A stretch of 64,000 nucleotides of DNA from Sphingomonas sp. LaA6.9. GTDB lineage: Bacteria; Pseudomonadota; Alphaproteobacteria; Sphingomonadales; Sphingomonadaceae. Positions within the stretch are counted from its first letter, which is position 1. Each line of letters begins with the position of its first letter. Location: contig NZ_JAKVIO010000014.1 of the NCBI RefSeq assembly GCF_022601895.1, positions 1-64,000 of the forward strand, written 5' to 3'. The notes beneath the pieces were generated by a model that made no database searches, was not told the origin of the DNA, and worked only from the letters and a program-made list of their open reading frames with translations. Positions 42,901-51,007 of this stretch are shown piece by piece. The position numbers and the translations under genes were made by a program.

Positions 42901-43115
42901 TTGATCTCCTGCTCCAGCGGCGCGGCGACCGTGTCCGCGACCGTTTCGGCCGAAGCGCCCGGATAGCTCGTGCTGACCGTGATCGTCGGAGGGACGACGT
43001 CAGGATATTGCGACACGGGCAGCCCGAAAAAGGCGATCGCGCCGACAATGGTGATGATGACAGCGATCACGCCCGCGAAAATCGGGCGCGCGATGAAGAT
43101 ATGGCTCAGGCGCAT
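39948..43115 (-). CDS. RND multidrug efflux permease (HAE1 family)
   Basis: A 1055-residue AcrB/MexB-like inner-membrane proton antiporter. It has the start MRLSHIFIARPIFAGVIAVI, porter-domain motifs (SQYPDVVPPTITVSTSYPGA, FKLGTDLDQAQVLVQNR), twelve transmembrane helices in two halves, and the proton-relay aspartates in ALAIGIVVDDAIVVVENVER-like helix 4 (GLVLAIGIVVDD, about 398-409). The start at 43115 is chosen by family alignment; the frame opens 33 bases earlier. It expels lipophilic drugs or toxic organics; the substrate range is unknown. Confidence 0.96.
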   Translation of the reverse strand: MRLSHIFIARPIFAGVIAVIITIVGAIAFFGLPVSQYPDVVPPTITVSTSYPGASAETVADTVAAPLEQEINGVDDMLYISSQSTGDGRLTVTVTFKLGTDLDQAQVLVQNRVALAEPRLPEEVRRLGVVVRKTSPSWLMAVNVYSPDNSLDRAYVSNYVLSQVRDRLTRVDGIGDVQLFGARDYAMRVWIDPGRASALGMTGGEIVSALRQQNVQVAAGSVGQPPYDTGAAYQLNVETQGRFKDPAEFGNIVIKTGADGQITRLRDVARVELGAEDYGVNAYLSGQDSLVLGITQRPGTNALAAAEGILDEMEAASQKFPKGMTYRVIWNPTEFISKSIEAVQETLLEAVLLVVLVILVFLQSWRAAVIPVIAIPVSLIGTFAVLAGLGYSLNSLSLFGLVLAIGIVVDDAIVVVENVERNLEHGLSPREAAHRSMDEVSMALIAIVLVLCAVFIPTLFITGISGQFYRQFAVTISTATIISLILSLTLSPALAARLLKPKATEAPASGWRRMAFVGAQRFNAGFDRLSIWYGDITRRLVHQPKKMLVTYAGLIVATIGLFWVTPAGFIPAQDQGYALAAFQLPAGTSIERTDAVLRKGVKKLLEVDGVQDAVMFSGFDGASGTQASNAAAAYITFKPFEERSGTGRTEAAIVADMRAAVADLDDSMVFVIPPPVIQGLGAAGGYRMMVQDRTGQGARALEQAAGGLLGKANQTPGLANVYTLYNTATPRVYADIDRAKADMLGVPPERVFEALQVYLGSAYVNDFNLLGRTYRVTAQADAAWRDDPADIPQLKTRSNSGQMVPIGAVATFEDKTGPYRVTRYNLFPAVEIDGEVAKGYSSGQSIVAMEKIAEDLPAGFGGEWTDIAFQQKAAGNTAAIVFAMAVVFVFLVLAAQFESLILPLAIILIVPMTLLAAMAGVNLRGLDNNILTQIGLVVLIGLAAKNAILIVEFAKQAEERGSGIVDAAVEAARARLRPILMTSFAFILGVVPLVFASGPGAELRQALGTAVFYGMIGVTFFGLVFTPTFYVASRSLAERFGRRRPQQPEALQPAE

Positions 43116-43176
43116 ATCGTTTTCTCTCTCTTTCCCGCCGCCCCGCAAGGGAACGGGGCGGCGGACGGGGTTGGGA

Positions 43177-44460
43177 TCAGCGCGCGGCGAGCGTCGCCTG
43201 CGACGCTGCTGGCGCCGAGAAGGATCGGTTCGGACCCGCCTGTGCGGGCGGCGCGATCTTGCCGGGGCGCGTGGCGACCTTGCTGCCGGGCTGCGCGAAC
43301 TGGACGCCCGAGATCACCACCTTGTCATTGGCGGAGATGCCCGAACGCACGCTGCGCAGGCCGCCGACCAGCGGACCCAGTTCGACGGGCCGGACCGCCA
43401 CGCTGCCGTCCTTGCCGACGACATGGACGACCTTGCGCGTCTGATCGGTCTGCACCGCGGCATCGGGGATAAGCAGCGCATCGCGCGTGCCCCCGGCGGA
43501 AAGCCGCATGTTGCCGAACATCCCGGGTGCCAGGAAATAATCGGGGTTTGAAATCACCGCACGGCCGCGCATCGTGCCTGAACCGGGATCGATCGCATTG
43601 TCGGTGAAATCGACCTTGCCCTTCCAGCTATAGCCCGCTTCGTCCTGCAGGCGGATCTCGACCCCCTGCCCGGCGCTCTTGCCCTCACCCCTTTCGCGGA
43701 GCGACTTGAGGTAGAGCGCTTCGGAACCGTCGAAGCTGAAATAGATCGGATCGAGCGCAAGCACGGTGGTCAGCATCGACTCGTTGGCGGAAACGAGATT
43801 GCCGATGTCCACGCGGCGATCGGAAATACGCCCCGTCACGGGCGCGCGGATCTGTGTGAATTCCACATCGAGCGCGCGCTGGCGGATGACCGCCCGCGCC
43901 GCCGCCACGCCCGCCTCGGCCGAGCGTGCAGCGGCGCGGAGCGTATCCACCTCTTCCTGCGACACCGCATCGTCGTCGATCAGCCGCGACGCCCGCGCCA
44001 GTTCGCTGCGCGCCAGAGCAAGCTGGGTTTGCGCACTGGCAGCACGCGCCCGGGCCTCGGACAGCGCAGCGAGGAACGGCCGCTGGTCGATCGTGAACAG
44101 CAACTGCCCCTTCTGGACGACATCGCCGTCCTTGAAGTGGATCGCCTGGAGCTGCCCCGAAACGCGCGGACGGATCTCGACCGACTGGCTCGCCTCGAAG
44201 CGCCCGACATAATCGTCCCATTCGACGATGCTGCGCTGGAGTGGCGCGCTTACCGTCACGGTCGGCATCGGTGGCGCATCGGCCTTGGCTTCCTGCCCGC
44301 CAAAGCCCTTGAGGCCCAGCAGCGCGAGGACTCCCAGGGACGCGGCGGCAATGCCGCCCTTGGCGCGCCGCGACAGGCGTCGCCTGCCGCCCTGATTTGC
44401 CGGCACGGCGTCAACGGGCTGCGCGGCCCGATCCTCGGGCTTGTTGAAATACTGATACAT
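43177..44460 (-). CDS. RND efflux periplasmic adaptor (MFP)
   Basis: A 427-residue membrane-fusion protein linking pump and outer-membrane channel. It has an N-terminal transmembrane anchor (about 34-50), a lipoyl-like domain (VEIRPRVSGQLQAIHFKDGD, IRAPVTGRISDR), an alpha-hairpin (about 130-190), a beta-barrel and a membrane-proximal domain (PDAAVQTDQTRKVVHVVGKDG). The Pro/Ala-rich C terminus is low complexity. It is encoded 61 bases upstream of the pump gene. Confidence 0.95.
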   Translation of the reverse strand: MYQYFNKPEDRAAQPVDAVPANQGGRRRLSRRAKGGIAAASLGVLALLGLKGFGGQEAKADAPPMPTVTVSAPLQRSIVEWDDYVGRFEASQSVEIRPRVSGQLQAIHFKDGDVVQKGQLLFTIDQRPFLAALSEARARAASAQTQLALARSELARASRLIDDDAVSQEEVDTLRAAARSAEAGVAAARAVIRQRALDVEFTQIRAPVTGRISDRRVDIGNLVSANESMLTTVLALDPIYFSFDGSEALYLKSLRERGEGKSAGQGVEIRLQDEAGYSWKGKVDFTDNAIDPGSGTMRGRAVISNPDYFLAPGMFGNMRLSAGGTRDALLIPDAAVQTDQTRKVVHVVGKDGSVAVRPVELGPLVGGLRSVRSGISANDKVVISGVQFAQPGSKVATRPGKIAPPAQAGPNRSFSAPAASQATLAAR

Positions 44461-44482
44461 GGTGATCCCTCAGCTTGCCCGG

Positions 44483-44863
44483 TCAGCGGGCGAAGATTTG
44501 TGCGTGGACATTGCGTCGCAGCCACGCGGCCTGGACGCGATCAAAGCCCGCACGGAGAAACGCGTTGACCTCTGCGTCGGCGAGCCGGTCTCCCACGCTC
44601 CGCGCGAGAATGGCGAAGCGCCGCAACGCCTCCAGACGCGGATCGGCGAGCGGGTTGGGCCGCTTGATCGCGAAGAGCGTTTCGAGAAAGGCGCCAAGCC
44701 GCGAGGGCGGCTCAAGGCTCGACGGCCCCTCGGATTTCGACAGCGCGATCACGCGCAATTCGAGCGCGGAGAAAGGCAGTTGCTCGCCGGCCGCCTGCGC
44801 GGCCTTTGCGGGCGCAAATGCGGTGGGCGCAAAAAGCCCTTCGTCGAAGGCACGGTATGCCAT
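44483..44863 (-). CDS. hypothetical protein leading the RND operon
   Basis: A 126-residue soluble, helical protein that I do not recognise (MAYRAFDEGLFAPTAFAPAK at the start; FSALELRVIALSKSE, LEALRRFAILARSVGDRLAD, AEVNAFLRAGFDRVQAAWL in the body). No signal peptide or membrane span is evident. It is first in the efflux operon, 22 bases before the adaptor, and just inside the TetR-controlled promoter region, so it is co-expressed with the pump. The ATG at 44863 lacks a strong ribosome-binding site. Confidence 0.7.
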   Translation of the reverse strand: MAYRAFDEGLFAPTAFAPAKAAQAAGEQLPFSALELRVIALSKSEGPSSLEPPSRLGAFLETLFAIKRPNPLADPRLEALRRFAILARSVGDRLADAEVNAFLRAGFDRVQAAWLRRNVHAQIFAR

Positions 44864-44917
44864 CGGAAAACTCCCTGTTCTGCTATGCCGTTGACGCGAC
44901 CGAATCAGATGACAAGA

Positions 44918-44966
44918 ATGTTACTGACAGGTACGTTCCGATGTGATACGTACCGTTCAGTAACAT
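44918..44966. promoter_or_regulatory. 49-bp two-part palindromic TetR operator
   Basis: ATGTTACTGA-CA-GGTACGT, an 11-base centre, then ACGTACC-GT-TCAGTAACAT: both arm pairs are perfect. Each half also contains a smaller TAC-N6-GTA dyad (44923-44934, 44951-44962). It lies midway between the efflux operon and the divergent TetR gene and probably controls both. Confidence 0.8.
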
Positions 44967-44999
44967 TTCGTCAAGTCGAAACTTTTGGATGAACCGCTC

Positions 45000-45632
45000 A
45001 TGAAGGCCAAAGAAAACCTATCAGGGTGCAAAGGGGATGCGCTGGAACCGCGGAAAAATGCGGCACAGCGGGTATTCGAGACCGCGCAGGAACTTTTTTA
45101 CCAGCGTGGCATCCGTGCGGTGGGCGTCGATGAGATCGTCAGCCAGGCGGGTGTCACCAAGCCGAGTCTCTATCGCAGCTTTGCCTCGAAGGATGAACTC
45201 GTCACCGCGTGTCTCGACAAATATGCCGAGGATGCATGGACGCAGATTGACGCCGCAATCGCCTCGGCAGGCGACGATCCGCGCGCGCAGCTCACCGCAT
45301 TCATTCGCCATTATTCCGATCAGATGCAGCAGCCCGACTTTCGCGGCTGCCCCATGTCCAACACCGCGATCGAGTTTCCCGAGCCGGGCTATCCGGGCCG
45401 GGCCAAGGCCGAATCGTGCAAGGTCGAGGTGCGGACACGGCTTGTCGACATGACCCGCCGCCTGCCCGCGCGCGATCCCGAAGGCCTCGCTGACGGGCTA
45501 TTGATGCTGATAGAGGGCGCGTACAGCACCTATCATATCTTCGGCAGCCAGGGACCAGCGCGTACGCTCGTCGCGTCAGCCGAGACGCTCATCGCAGCCT
45601 ATGTAGCGGACGGGCAACAGTCTCGGGATTAG
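45000..45632 (+). CDS. TetR-family transcriptional repressor of the efflux operon
   Basis: A 210-residue repressor with an N-terminal HTH (about 20-65; AAQRVFETAQELFYQRGIRAVG, VDEIVSQAGVTKPSLYRSFASKDELV) and a helical ligand domain with RGCPMSNTAIEFPEPGYPG, seen in the AcrR/YcdC-type TetR_C family. The ATG at 45000 is chosen; TTG 44985 is an alternative. The large palindrome between it and the divergent efflux operon makes it the presumed repressor, released by a pump substrate. Confidence 0.92.
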   Translation: MKAKENLSGCKGDALEPRKNAAQRVFETAQELFYQRGIRAVGVDEIVSQAGVTKPSLYRSFASKDELVTACLDKYAEDAWTQIDAAIASAGDDPRAQLTAFIRHYSDQMQQPDFRGCPMSNTAIEFPEPGYPGRAKAESCKVEVRTRLVDMTRRLPARDPEGLADGLLMLIEGAYSTYHIFGSQGPARTLVASAETLIAAYVADGQQSRD

Positions 45633-45714
45633 TTCGCCGATCAACGCCATCGTTTATCCTGCGTTCATGTGTCGCGGAGGAAATGCTCGTGCGCCTTTCC
45701 AGCAAGAAAGCGAC

Positions 45715-46656
45715 ATGCGCTTCGATCTGAACCTTCTCAAAAATCTGGCGATGCTGCTGCACACGCGAAGCGTGACCAGCGCCGCGCAGAAGCTCAACAT
45801 GAGCCAGCCAGCGATGAGCCGGTCGCTCGCGGAACTGCGCCAGCTCTTCGGTGATCCGCTGCTGGTGCGTACGCGCGGCGGCATGCTGCTCACGCGGCGC
45901 GCCGAGGAACTCGTGGGCCCGGTGCAGCAATGGCTGCACGAGGCCGAGCGTCTCGTCAGCCCGCCCCGGCTCGATCTTTCGACGCTTCAACGTCGCTTCC
46001 AGATCATCGCCGCCGACTACGGCCTGCTTTCGGTGCTGCGGCCCGCCATGCCCGCCATCATGGCCGCGGCCCCGGGGGTCGCCCTCGATATCAGGCCACA
46101 TATCGGCGACGTGGTCGCTCGCCTCGCCACGGGTGAGGTCGACCTTGTGCTGAGTTGCGCCGAGCCCGACCGGATGCTCGTCCACGAACGGCATCTGATC
46201 CGCGAGGAGTTCGTCTGCCTCGTCCGGCACAATCATCCGCTTGCCATGCAGGCCAGCGCGCCCACGCTCGACGATATCCTGGCCTGGCCGCACATCAGCG
46301 TCAGCATCGACGAACAGACCGACGATCCGGTCACGCTCGCGCTGGCGAAACGGGGACTGGCACGCCGCGTCGTGACCACCGCACCCTATTTTGCGGGTGC
46401 ACAGATGCTGCTGATGGAAACCGACATGGTATTGGCGCTTCCCGCCAGCATCGCGCGCGATCCCGCCGTCAGTGCCGATCTTCACGTCATCGCCGCGCCA
46501 GCCGAACTCGGTGGCTTCGATTATTGGCTGATGTGGCATACTCGCAGCCATAACGATCCAGCAATTCAATGGCTTATCGATCTCATCGCACAGCAATGCC
46601 TGCCACTTGATGCTGAGGGGCGCTGCGACGAACCGTTGCTTGTTGCCGCTGAATAA
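45715..46656 (+). CDS. LysR-family transcriptional regulator
   Basis: A 313-residue regulator: HTH (about 1-60; FDLNLLKNLAMLLHTRSVTS, NMSQPAMSRSLAELRQLFGDPL) and a periplasmic-binding-like effector domain (from about 88). The pattern LLVRTRGGMLLTRRAEEL is close to the NodD/NahR-like branch, which responds to aromatic or phenolic compounds. The start MRFDLNLL (45715) follows a purine-rich AAGAAAG. It precedes the autotransporter gene in the same direction by 213 bases with no other gene between, but regulation of it is not shown. Confidence 0.9.
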   Translation: MRFDLNLLKNLAMLLHTRSVTSAAQKLNMSQPAMSRSLAELRQLFGDPLLVRTRGGMLLTRRAEELVGPVQQWLHEAERLVSPPRLDLSTLQRRFQIIAADYGLLSVLRPAMPAIMAAAPGVALDIRPHIGDVVARLATGEVDLVLSCAEPDRMLVHERHLIREEFVCLVRHNHPLAMQASAPTLDDILAWPHISVSIDEQTDDPVTLALAKRGLARRVVTTAPYFAGAQMLLMETDMVLALPASIARDPAVSADLHVIAAPAELGGFDYWLMWHTRSHNDPAIQWLIDLIAQQCLPLDAEGRCDEPLLVAAE

Positions 46657-46869
46657 CACTTATCCGGTAGCGGCATTTTCCTTCCGCGCCGGCTTCTGAC
46701 ATGACCCCCGCCAACAGGGGAAATTGATAACTGAGCCGCGCTTGCGCGGTCGCAAGGCGCTCGTCCGCAGGATGTGCGTCTGCGGCCACTTGCGCGCTCT
46801 CTGACGGAGCCTCTTGCCGCACGATCGTGCGCGCCTGCCCTTCCCCGCCTTACAAGGACATGATCACCA

Positions 46870-49800
46870 ATGCGTAGCCTGCTTGCTGCCACCTGCCTCA
46901 CGCCCGTGGCGCTGCTGTCGACGACCGGACAGCTCTTCGCCGAAACCGTCATCAGCACATCGGTCACGACAACCTATCGCACCTCCACCGCCGCAAATGG
47001 CGCGCGCGATGATGTCCGCGTCTCGTCGACCGGCACCGTGAAGCCCGCAGCGGGCACCGCCATCACGCTCGACAGCAACAACACCGTCAAGAATGAAGGC
47101 ACCGTCCAGATCACCGACGCCAACGATGCGACGGGCATTCTCGCCACGCCCGGCGTTTCAGGATCGATCGCCAACTCGGGCAAGATCATCATCGACGAGA
47201 GCTACGCGCCCGCCGACGCCGACAAGGATGGCGACAATGACGGCCTTCTGGCGCAGGGTGCGCGACGCTTCGGCATCCGCGTCGCGCCCGGCGGCACCTT
47301 CACCGGCAGCATCACCAACAGCGGCGAAATCACCGTCGAGGGCAATGACTCGGCGGGTATCGCGATCGACAGCGCGCTCACGGGAACGTTCAACAGCAGT
47401 GGCACGATCGCCGTTACGGGCGATCGCAGCTATGGCATTCGTGCGGGCGATGTCTCGGGCGACATAGCGGTGCGGGGCGCCGTCTCGGTCCGTGGCGCAG
47501 ACGCCGTCGGCGTGGCGCTCGACGGAGACATTGGCGGCAAGCTCGTCATCCAGGGCGGCATCACCTCGACGGGCTATCGTTCGAGTGCACCGCCTTCGGA
47601 CACGTCCAAGCTCGACGCCGACGATCTCCTCCAGGGCGGCCCGGCGCTGCGCATCGCGGGCAATGTCGGCGGTGGAATCCTGTTCGACGTCCCACCGGCG
47701 GACAAGGATCCCAAGGACACCGACGAGGACAAGGACGGCATCCCCGACGCCAGCGAAACTTCGGCGGCGATCTCGTCGATCGGCGCTGCGCCGGCGGTGC
47801 TGATCGGGTCGTCGACCGAGGACATCACCATCGGCGCGGTCGCGGGCAGCGCCAACGGGCATGGCATTGTCTTCAGAGGCGCGATCAGCGGCACCGGCGC
47901 CTACAAGGACGTCGCCGCGAACGGCATGGTGATCGGCGGCCTCGGCGGCGCCGTCAACGTCGCCGGCGGGATGACGGTCGAGGGCGTGATCGTCGCCACC
48001 TCCAATGGCGCCAATGCCACCGCACTGCGCATCGGCAATGAAGCCAGCGTCGCGCACATCGCGGTTTCAGGACGTATCGACGGTGTGGGCGGCAACGCCG
48101 CCACGTCCAACGTCGCCGCAATTGCGATCGACGCGGGTGCCAATGTCGGCAAGATCACCAACAGCGGACTGATCCGCGCGACGCGTTCCGGGACCGACGG
48201 CACCGCGGCGGCCATCGTCGATCGCTCCGGTACGCTCACGCTCATCGAGAATACGGGGGGCATCACCGTCGCGGGCCCCGCCGCGGATTCGGGCAAGGCC
48301 ATCGCGATCGACCTCAGCGCCAACACCACCGGCGCAACGGTGCGCCAGACCGTGGTGACCGGCACCGGTCCCTCAATTGCGGGCGATATAGTGTTCGGTT
48401 CGGGCAACGACCTGCTCGAGGTCGCCGACGGCTCGGTGAAGGGCAATACGCGCTTCGGCGCGGGCACCAACCGGCTGAATCTGTCGGGCGATGCGACCTA
48501 TGCGGGCAATGTCGTGTTCGGCGCAGGTGCCGACGCGATGACGCTGGCGGGCACCGCCAGCCACGCGGGCAACATCGATTTTGGTGGCGGTGCCGACACG
48601 CTCTCCATTTCAGGCACAGCAACTTTCACCGGCACGCTAGCGGGCGCCAACGGACTTGCGGTGAATGTCGCAGGCGGATCGCTCAACCTCACCGGCACCT
48701 CAACCGCGGCGATCGGATCGCTCAACGTCGGTGCGACCGGCGCGATCGGCGTGAACATCGACGGGGCGACCGGTGCGCACACGACCTATCAGGTCATCGG
48801 CAACGCCACGTTCGCGCAAGGCTCGAAGGTGCTTGTCCGCATGTCGAGTCTTGGCGCGGCCGAGGGCGACTATGTGATCGTTCGCGCCGGCAGCCTGACC
48901 GGTGCCGCCAATCTGACGAGCGCCGACACCGTTCTGCCCTATCTGTTCGCGAGCACGCTGACCGCCGATACAAACGCCGGGCAGATCTCGCTCAACGTCC
49001 GTCGCAAGAACGCGACCGAACTCGGCCTCAACCGCTCGGAAACCACGGCCTATGACGCGATCTATGCTGCGCTGCGCGCCGACAAGCCGCTGGGCGACAG
49101 TTTCCTGACCATCGCGGACGGCGACAGTTTCCGCAGCCAGCTTCGCCAGATGATGCCCGATCATGCCGGCGGCGTCTTTGAAACGGTTACCCAGGGATCA
49201 CGCGCCACCGCTCGACTGCTCGCCGATCCCAACGGCCCCTTCAAGGCCGAGGACGGTTGGGGATTCTGGATCCAGCAGGTCGCATGGGGCACCAGCAAGG
49301 ATCTTGGCGACACAGGCGCCTACGACGTCACGGGCTGGGGCATTTCCAGCGGCGCCGAGATCGTGACCGAAGGCGCCGGCAATTTCGGTGTCTCGCTCGC
49401 CTATCTCAACGGCAAGGACGCCGATGGCGAAACCTCCAATGAGGTACTGGCGGGCCAGTATGAAGCTGCGGCCTACTGGCGCGGACAATGGGGTGCGCTG
49501 CGCGCCCATGCCCGGGCGTCGGCGGCCTATGTCGATCTGTCGGGCAGCCGCTACTTCAACTCCGGGACGGGTGACACACGCATTTCGCGAACCGCGACGG
49601 GCGAATGGAACGGCATGCTCCTGTCGGCTTCGGGCGGCGCATCCTACGAGGTCAAGCTCGGGCGGTTCAGCCTGCGTCCTGCCGGGTCGCTCGACTATTA
49701 CCGGCTCAAGGAAGACGGCTATACCGAAACGGGCGGCGGCACGGGCTTCAACCTGATCGTCGACGATCGCACCAGCGACGAGTTCGCGGCGTCGGGAACA

Positions 49801-50094
49801 CTCGCCCTCGCCTATGACTTCGGCGGAAAAACCCCAGATTCTGGCTGGTTCCGTGCTGAAATCGAAGGCGGGCGCCGTCAGCTGATCGGCGGCTCGCTCG
49901 GGTCTACCACCGCGCATTTCGCGGGTGGGCAGGACTTCGTGCTGCTCCCCGAGGAGCGTGAAAGCGGCTGGATCGGCGCGCTGCGCCTTGTCGGCGGCAA
50001 TGCGGGCTTCCGCCTCGGCGGTGAGTTCAACGCGGAAGAGCAACAGGGTCGCGCCGCGATTGCCTTCCGCGCTTCCCTGCAGATCGGCCTCTAG
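46870..50094 (+). CDS. large autotransporter (type Va) surface protein
   Basis: A 1074-residue secreted protein. It has a signal peptide ending about QLFAE, a long passenger of repeated short strands with NSG/ITV words (about 30-770), and a C-terminal autotransporter barrel (about 800-1074; GFWIQQVAWGTSKDLGDTGA, ending AIAFRASLQIGL). Two Asp-rich calcium-loop-like segments, DADKDGDNDG (116-125) and DKDPKDTDEDKDGIPD (about 278-293), recall thrombospondin type 3 repeats. No catalytic triad was visible, so adhesion or cell-surface interaction is more likely than enzymatic activity. AAGGA lies 12 bases before the ATG. Confidence 0.88.
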   Translation: MRSLLAATCLTPVALLSTTGQLFAETVISTSVTTTYRTSTAANGARDDVRVSSTGTVKPAAGTAITLDSNNTVKNEGTVQITDANDATGILATPGVSGSIANSGKIIIDESYAPADADKDGDNDGLLAQGARRFGIRVAPGGTFTGSITNSGEITVEGNDSAGIAIDSALTGTFNSSGTIAVTGDRSYGIRAGDVSGDIAVRGAVSVRGADAVGVALDGDIGGKLVIQGGITSTGYRSSAPPSDTSKLDADDLLQGGPALRIAGNVGGGILFDVPPADKDPKDTDEDKDGIPDASETSAAISSIGAAPAVLIGSSTEDITIGAVAGSANGHGIVFRGAISGTGAYKDVAANGMVIGGLGGAVNVAGGMTVEGVIVATSNGANATALRIGNEASVAHIAVSGRIDGVGGNAATSNVAAIAIDAGANVGKITNSGLIRATRSGTDGTAAAIVDRSGTLTLIENTGGITVAGPAADSGKAIAIDLSANTTGATVRQTVVTGTGPSIAGDIVFGSGNDLLEVADGSVKGNTRFGAGTNRLNLSGDATYAGNVVFGAGADAMTLAGTASHAGNIDFGGGADTLSISGTATFTGTLAGANGLAVNVAGGSLNLTGTSTAAIGSLNVGATGAIGVNIDGATGAHTTYQVIGNATFAQGSKVLVRMSSLGAAEGDYVIVRAGSLTGAANLTSADTVLPYLFASTLTADTNAGQISLNVRRKNATELGLNRSETTAYDAIYAALRADKPLGDSFLTIADGDSFRSQLRQMMPDHAGGVFETVTQGSRATARLLADPNGPFKAEDGWGFWIQQVAWGTSKDLGDTGAYDVTGWGISSGAEIVTEGAGNFGVSLAYLNGKDADGETSNEVLAGQYEAAAYWRGQWGALRAHARASAAYVDLSGSRYFNSGTGDTRISRTATGEWNGMLLSASGGASYEVKLGRFSLRPAGSLDYYRLKEDGYTETGGGTGFNLIVDDRTSDEFAASGTLALAYDFGGKTPDSGWFRAEIEGGRRQLIGGSLGSTTAHFAGGQDFVLLPEERESGWIGALRLVGGNAGFRLGGEFNAEEQQGRAAIAFRASLQIGL

Positions 50095-50117
50095 CGCGAG
50101 CTGAGCGATCTGCAGGG

Positions 50118-50167
50118 CATGGCCCGCGCCGGTTCCCCCCACAACCCCCGGCGTGGGCCATGGTTTT
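50118..50167 (+). terminator. intrinsic terminator after the autotransporter
   Basis: CATGGCCC-G-CGCCGG pairs with CCGGCG-T-GGGCCATG around a C-rich loop, followed by GTTTT. The 15-base stem lies 24 bases after the autotransporter stop. Confidence 0.88.
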
Positions 50168-50244
50168 CACTTCGATGTTTTCCTTGCATCCGGCGGCGTC
50201 TCCGACTTTATCGGCGGCGATTCGGCCCGACGAAAGGAACATAT

Positions 50245-50997
50245 ATGACCGGAACCGTCCTCATCACCGGCGCCACGGCAGGTATCGGCGCGGCTGCAGC
50301 GCGACGCTTTGCGAGCGCCGGCTGGAAGGTGATCGCGACGGGTCGAAGGCAGGAGCGGCTCGAGCGGCTGGTGGGCGAGATCGGCGCGGACAAGGTTCAC
50401 GCCTGCGCCTTCGACATGCGTGACGACGCCGCGATCGACGCGGCGATTTCCGCGTTGCCGCAAAATTTCCGCGATATCGATGTCCTGATCAACAATGCCG
50501 GTCTCGCGCTCGGGACCGGACCCGCGCAGGAATCCGATCTCTCGCAATGGCGCCAGATGATCGACACCAACATCACCGGCCTTGTCACCATCACCCACCG
50601 GCTTCTGCCCATATTGATCGCGCGCAAGGGCGCGATCCTCAACATCAGCTCGACCGCCGCCACCTACCCCTATCGCGGCGGCAACACCTATGGCGGCACC
50701 AAGGCATTCGTCTCGCAATTCTCGCTCGGGCTTCGCTCCGACCTCCACGGCACCGGCGTACGCGTCACCTCGATCGAGCCGGGCATGGTCGAAACCGAAT
50801 TCACGGTCGTGCGCACCGGCGGCGATCAGGCCGCGTCCGATGCGCTCTACGGGGGCGCTGACCCGATGACCGCCGAAGATATCGCTGAAACGCTGCATTG
50901 GGTCGCAACCCAACCCGCCCACCTCAATGTCAACCGCATCGAGCTGATGCCCGTGTCGCAGTCCTTCGCCGGCTTCCAGGTAGTGCGAGCGAACTGA
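50245..50997 (+). CDS. short-chain dehydrogenase (YdfG-like)
   Basis: A 250-residue NAD(P)-dependent oxidoreductase. It has GATAGIGAA (about 8-16) for cofactor, DMRDDAAID, DVLINNAGLALG, the catalytic Ser in NISSTAATYPYRGG and the YxxxK pair in NTYGGTKAFVSQF. The motif set, including EPGMVETEF, resembles E. coli YdfG, which oxidises 3-hydroxy acids such as serine or 3-hydroxypropionate. AAGGAA precedes the ATG at 50245. It converges with a second SDR gene. Confidence 0.88.
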   Translation: MTGTVLITGATAGIGAAAARRFASAGWKVIATGRRQERLERLVGEIGADKVHACAFDMRDDAAIDAAISALPQNFRDIDVLINNAGLALGTGPAQESDLSQWRQMIDTNITGLVTITHRLLPILIARKGAILNISSTAATYPYRGGNTYGGTKAFVSQFSLGLRSDLHGTGVRVTSIEPGMVETEFTVVRTGGDQAASDALYGGADPMTAEDIAETLHWVATQPAHLNVNRIELMPVSQSFAGFQVVRAN

Positions 50998-51007
50998 CCG
51001 CCGTCAA

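Noticed and set aside
41490-43472. A 660-codon open frame antisense to the RND pump
   Set aside because: Its composition (Arg/Asp/His) is the complement of the pump sequence; the pump is intact.
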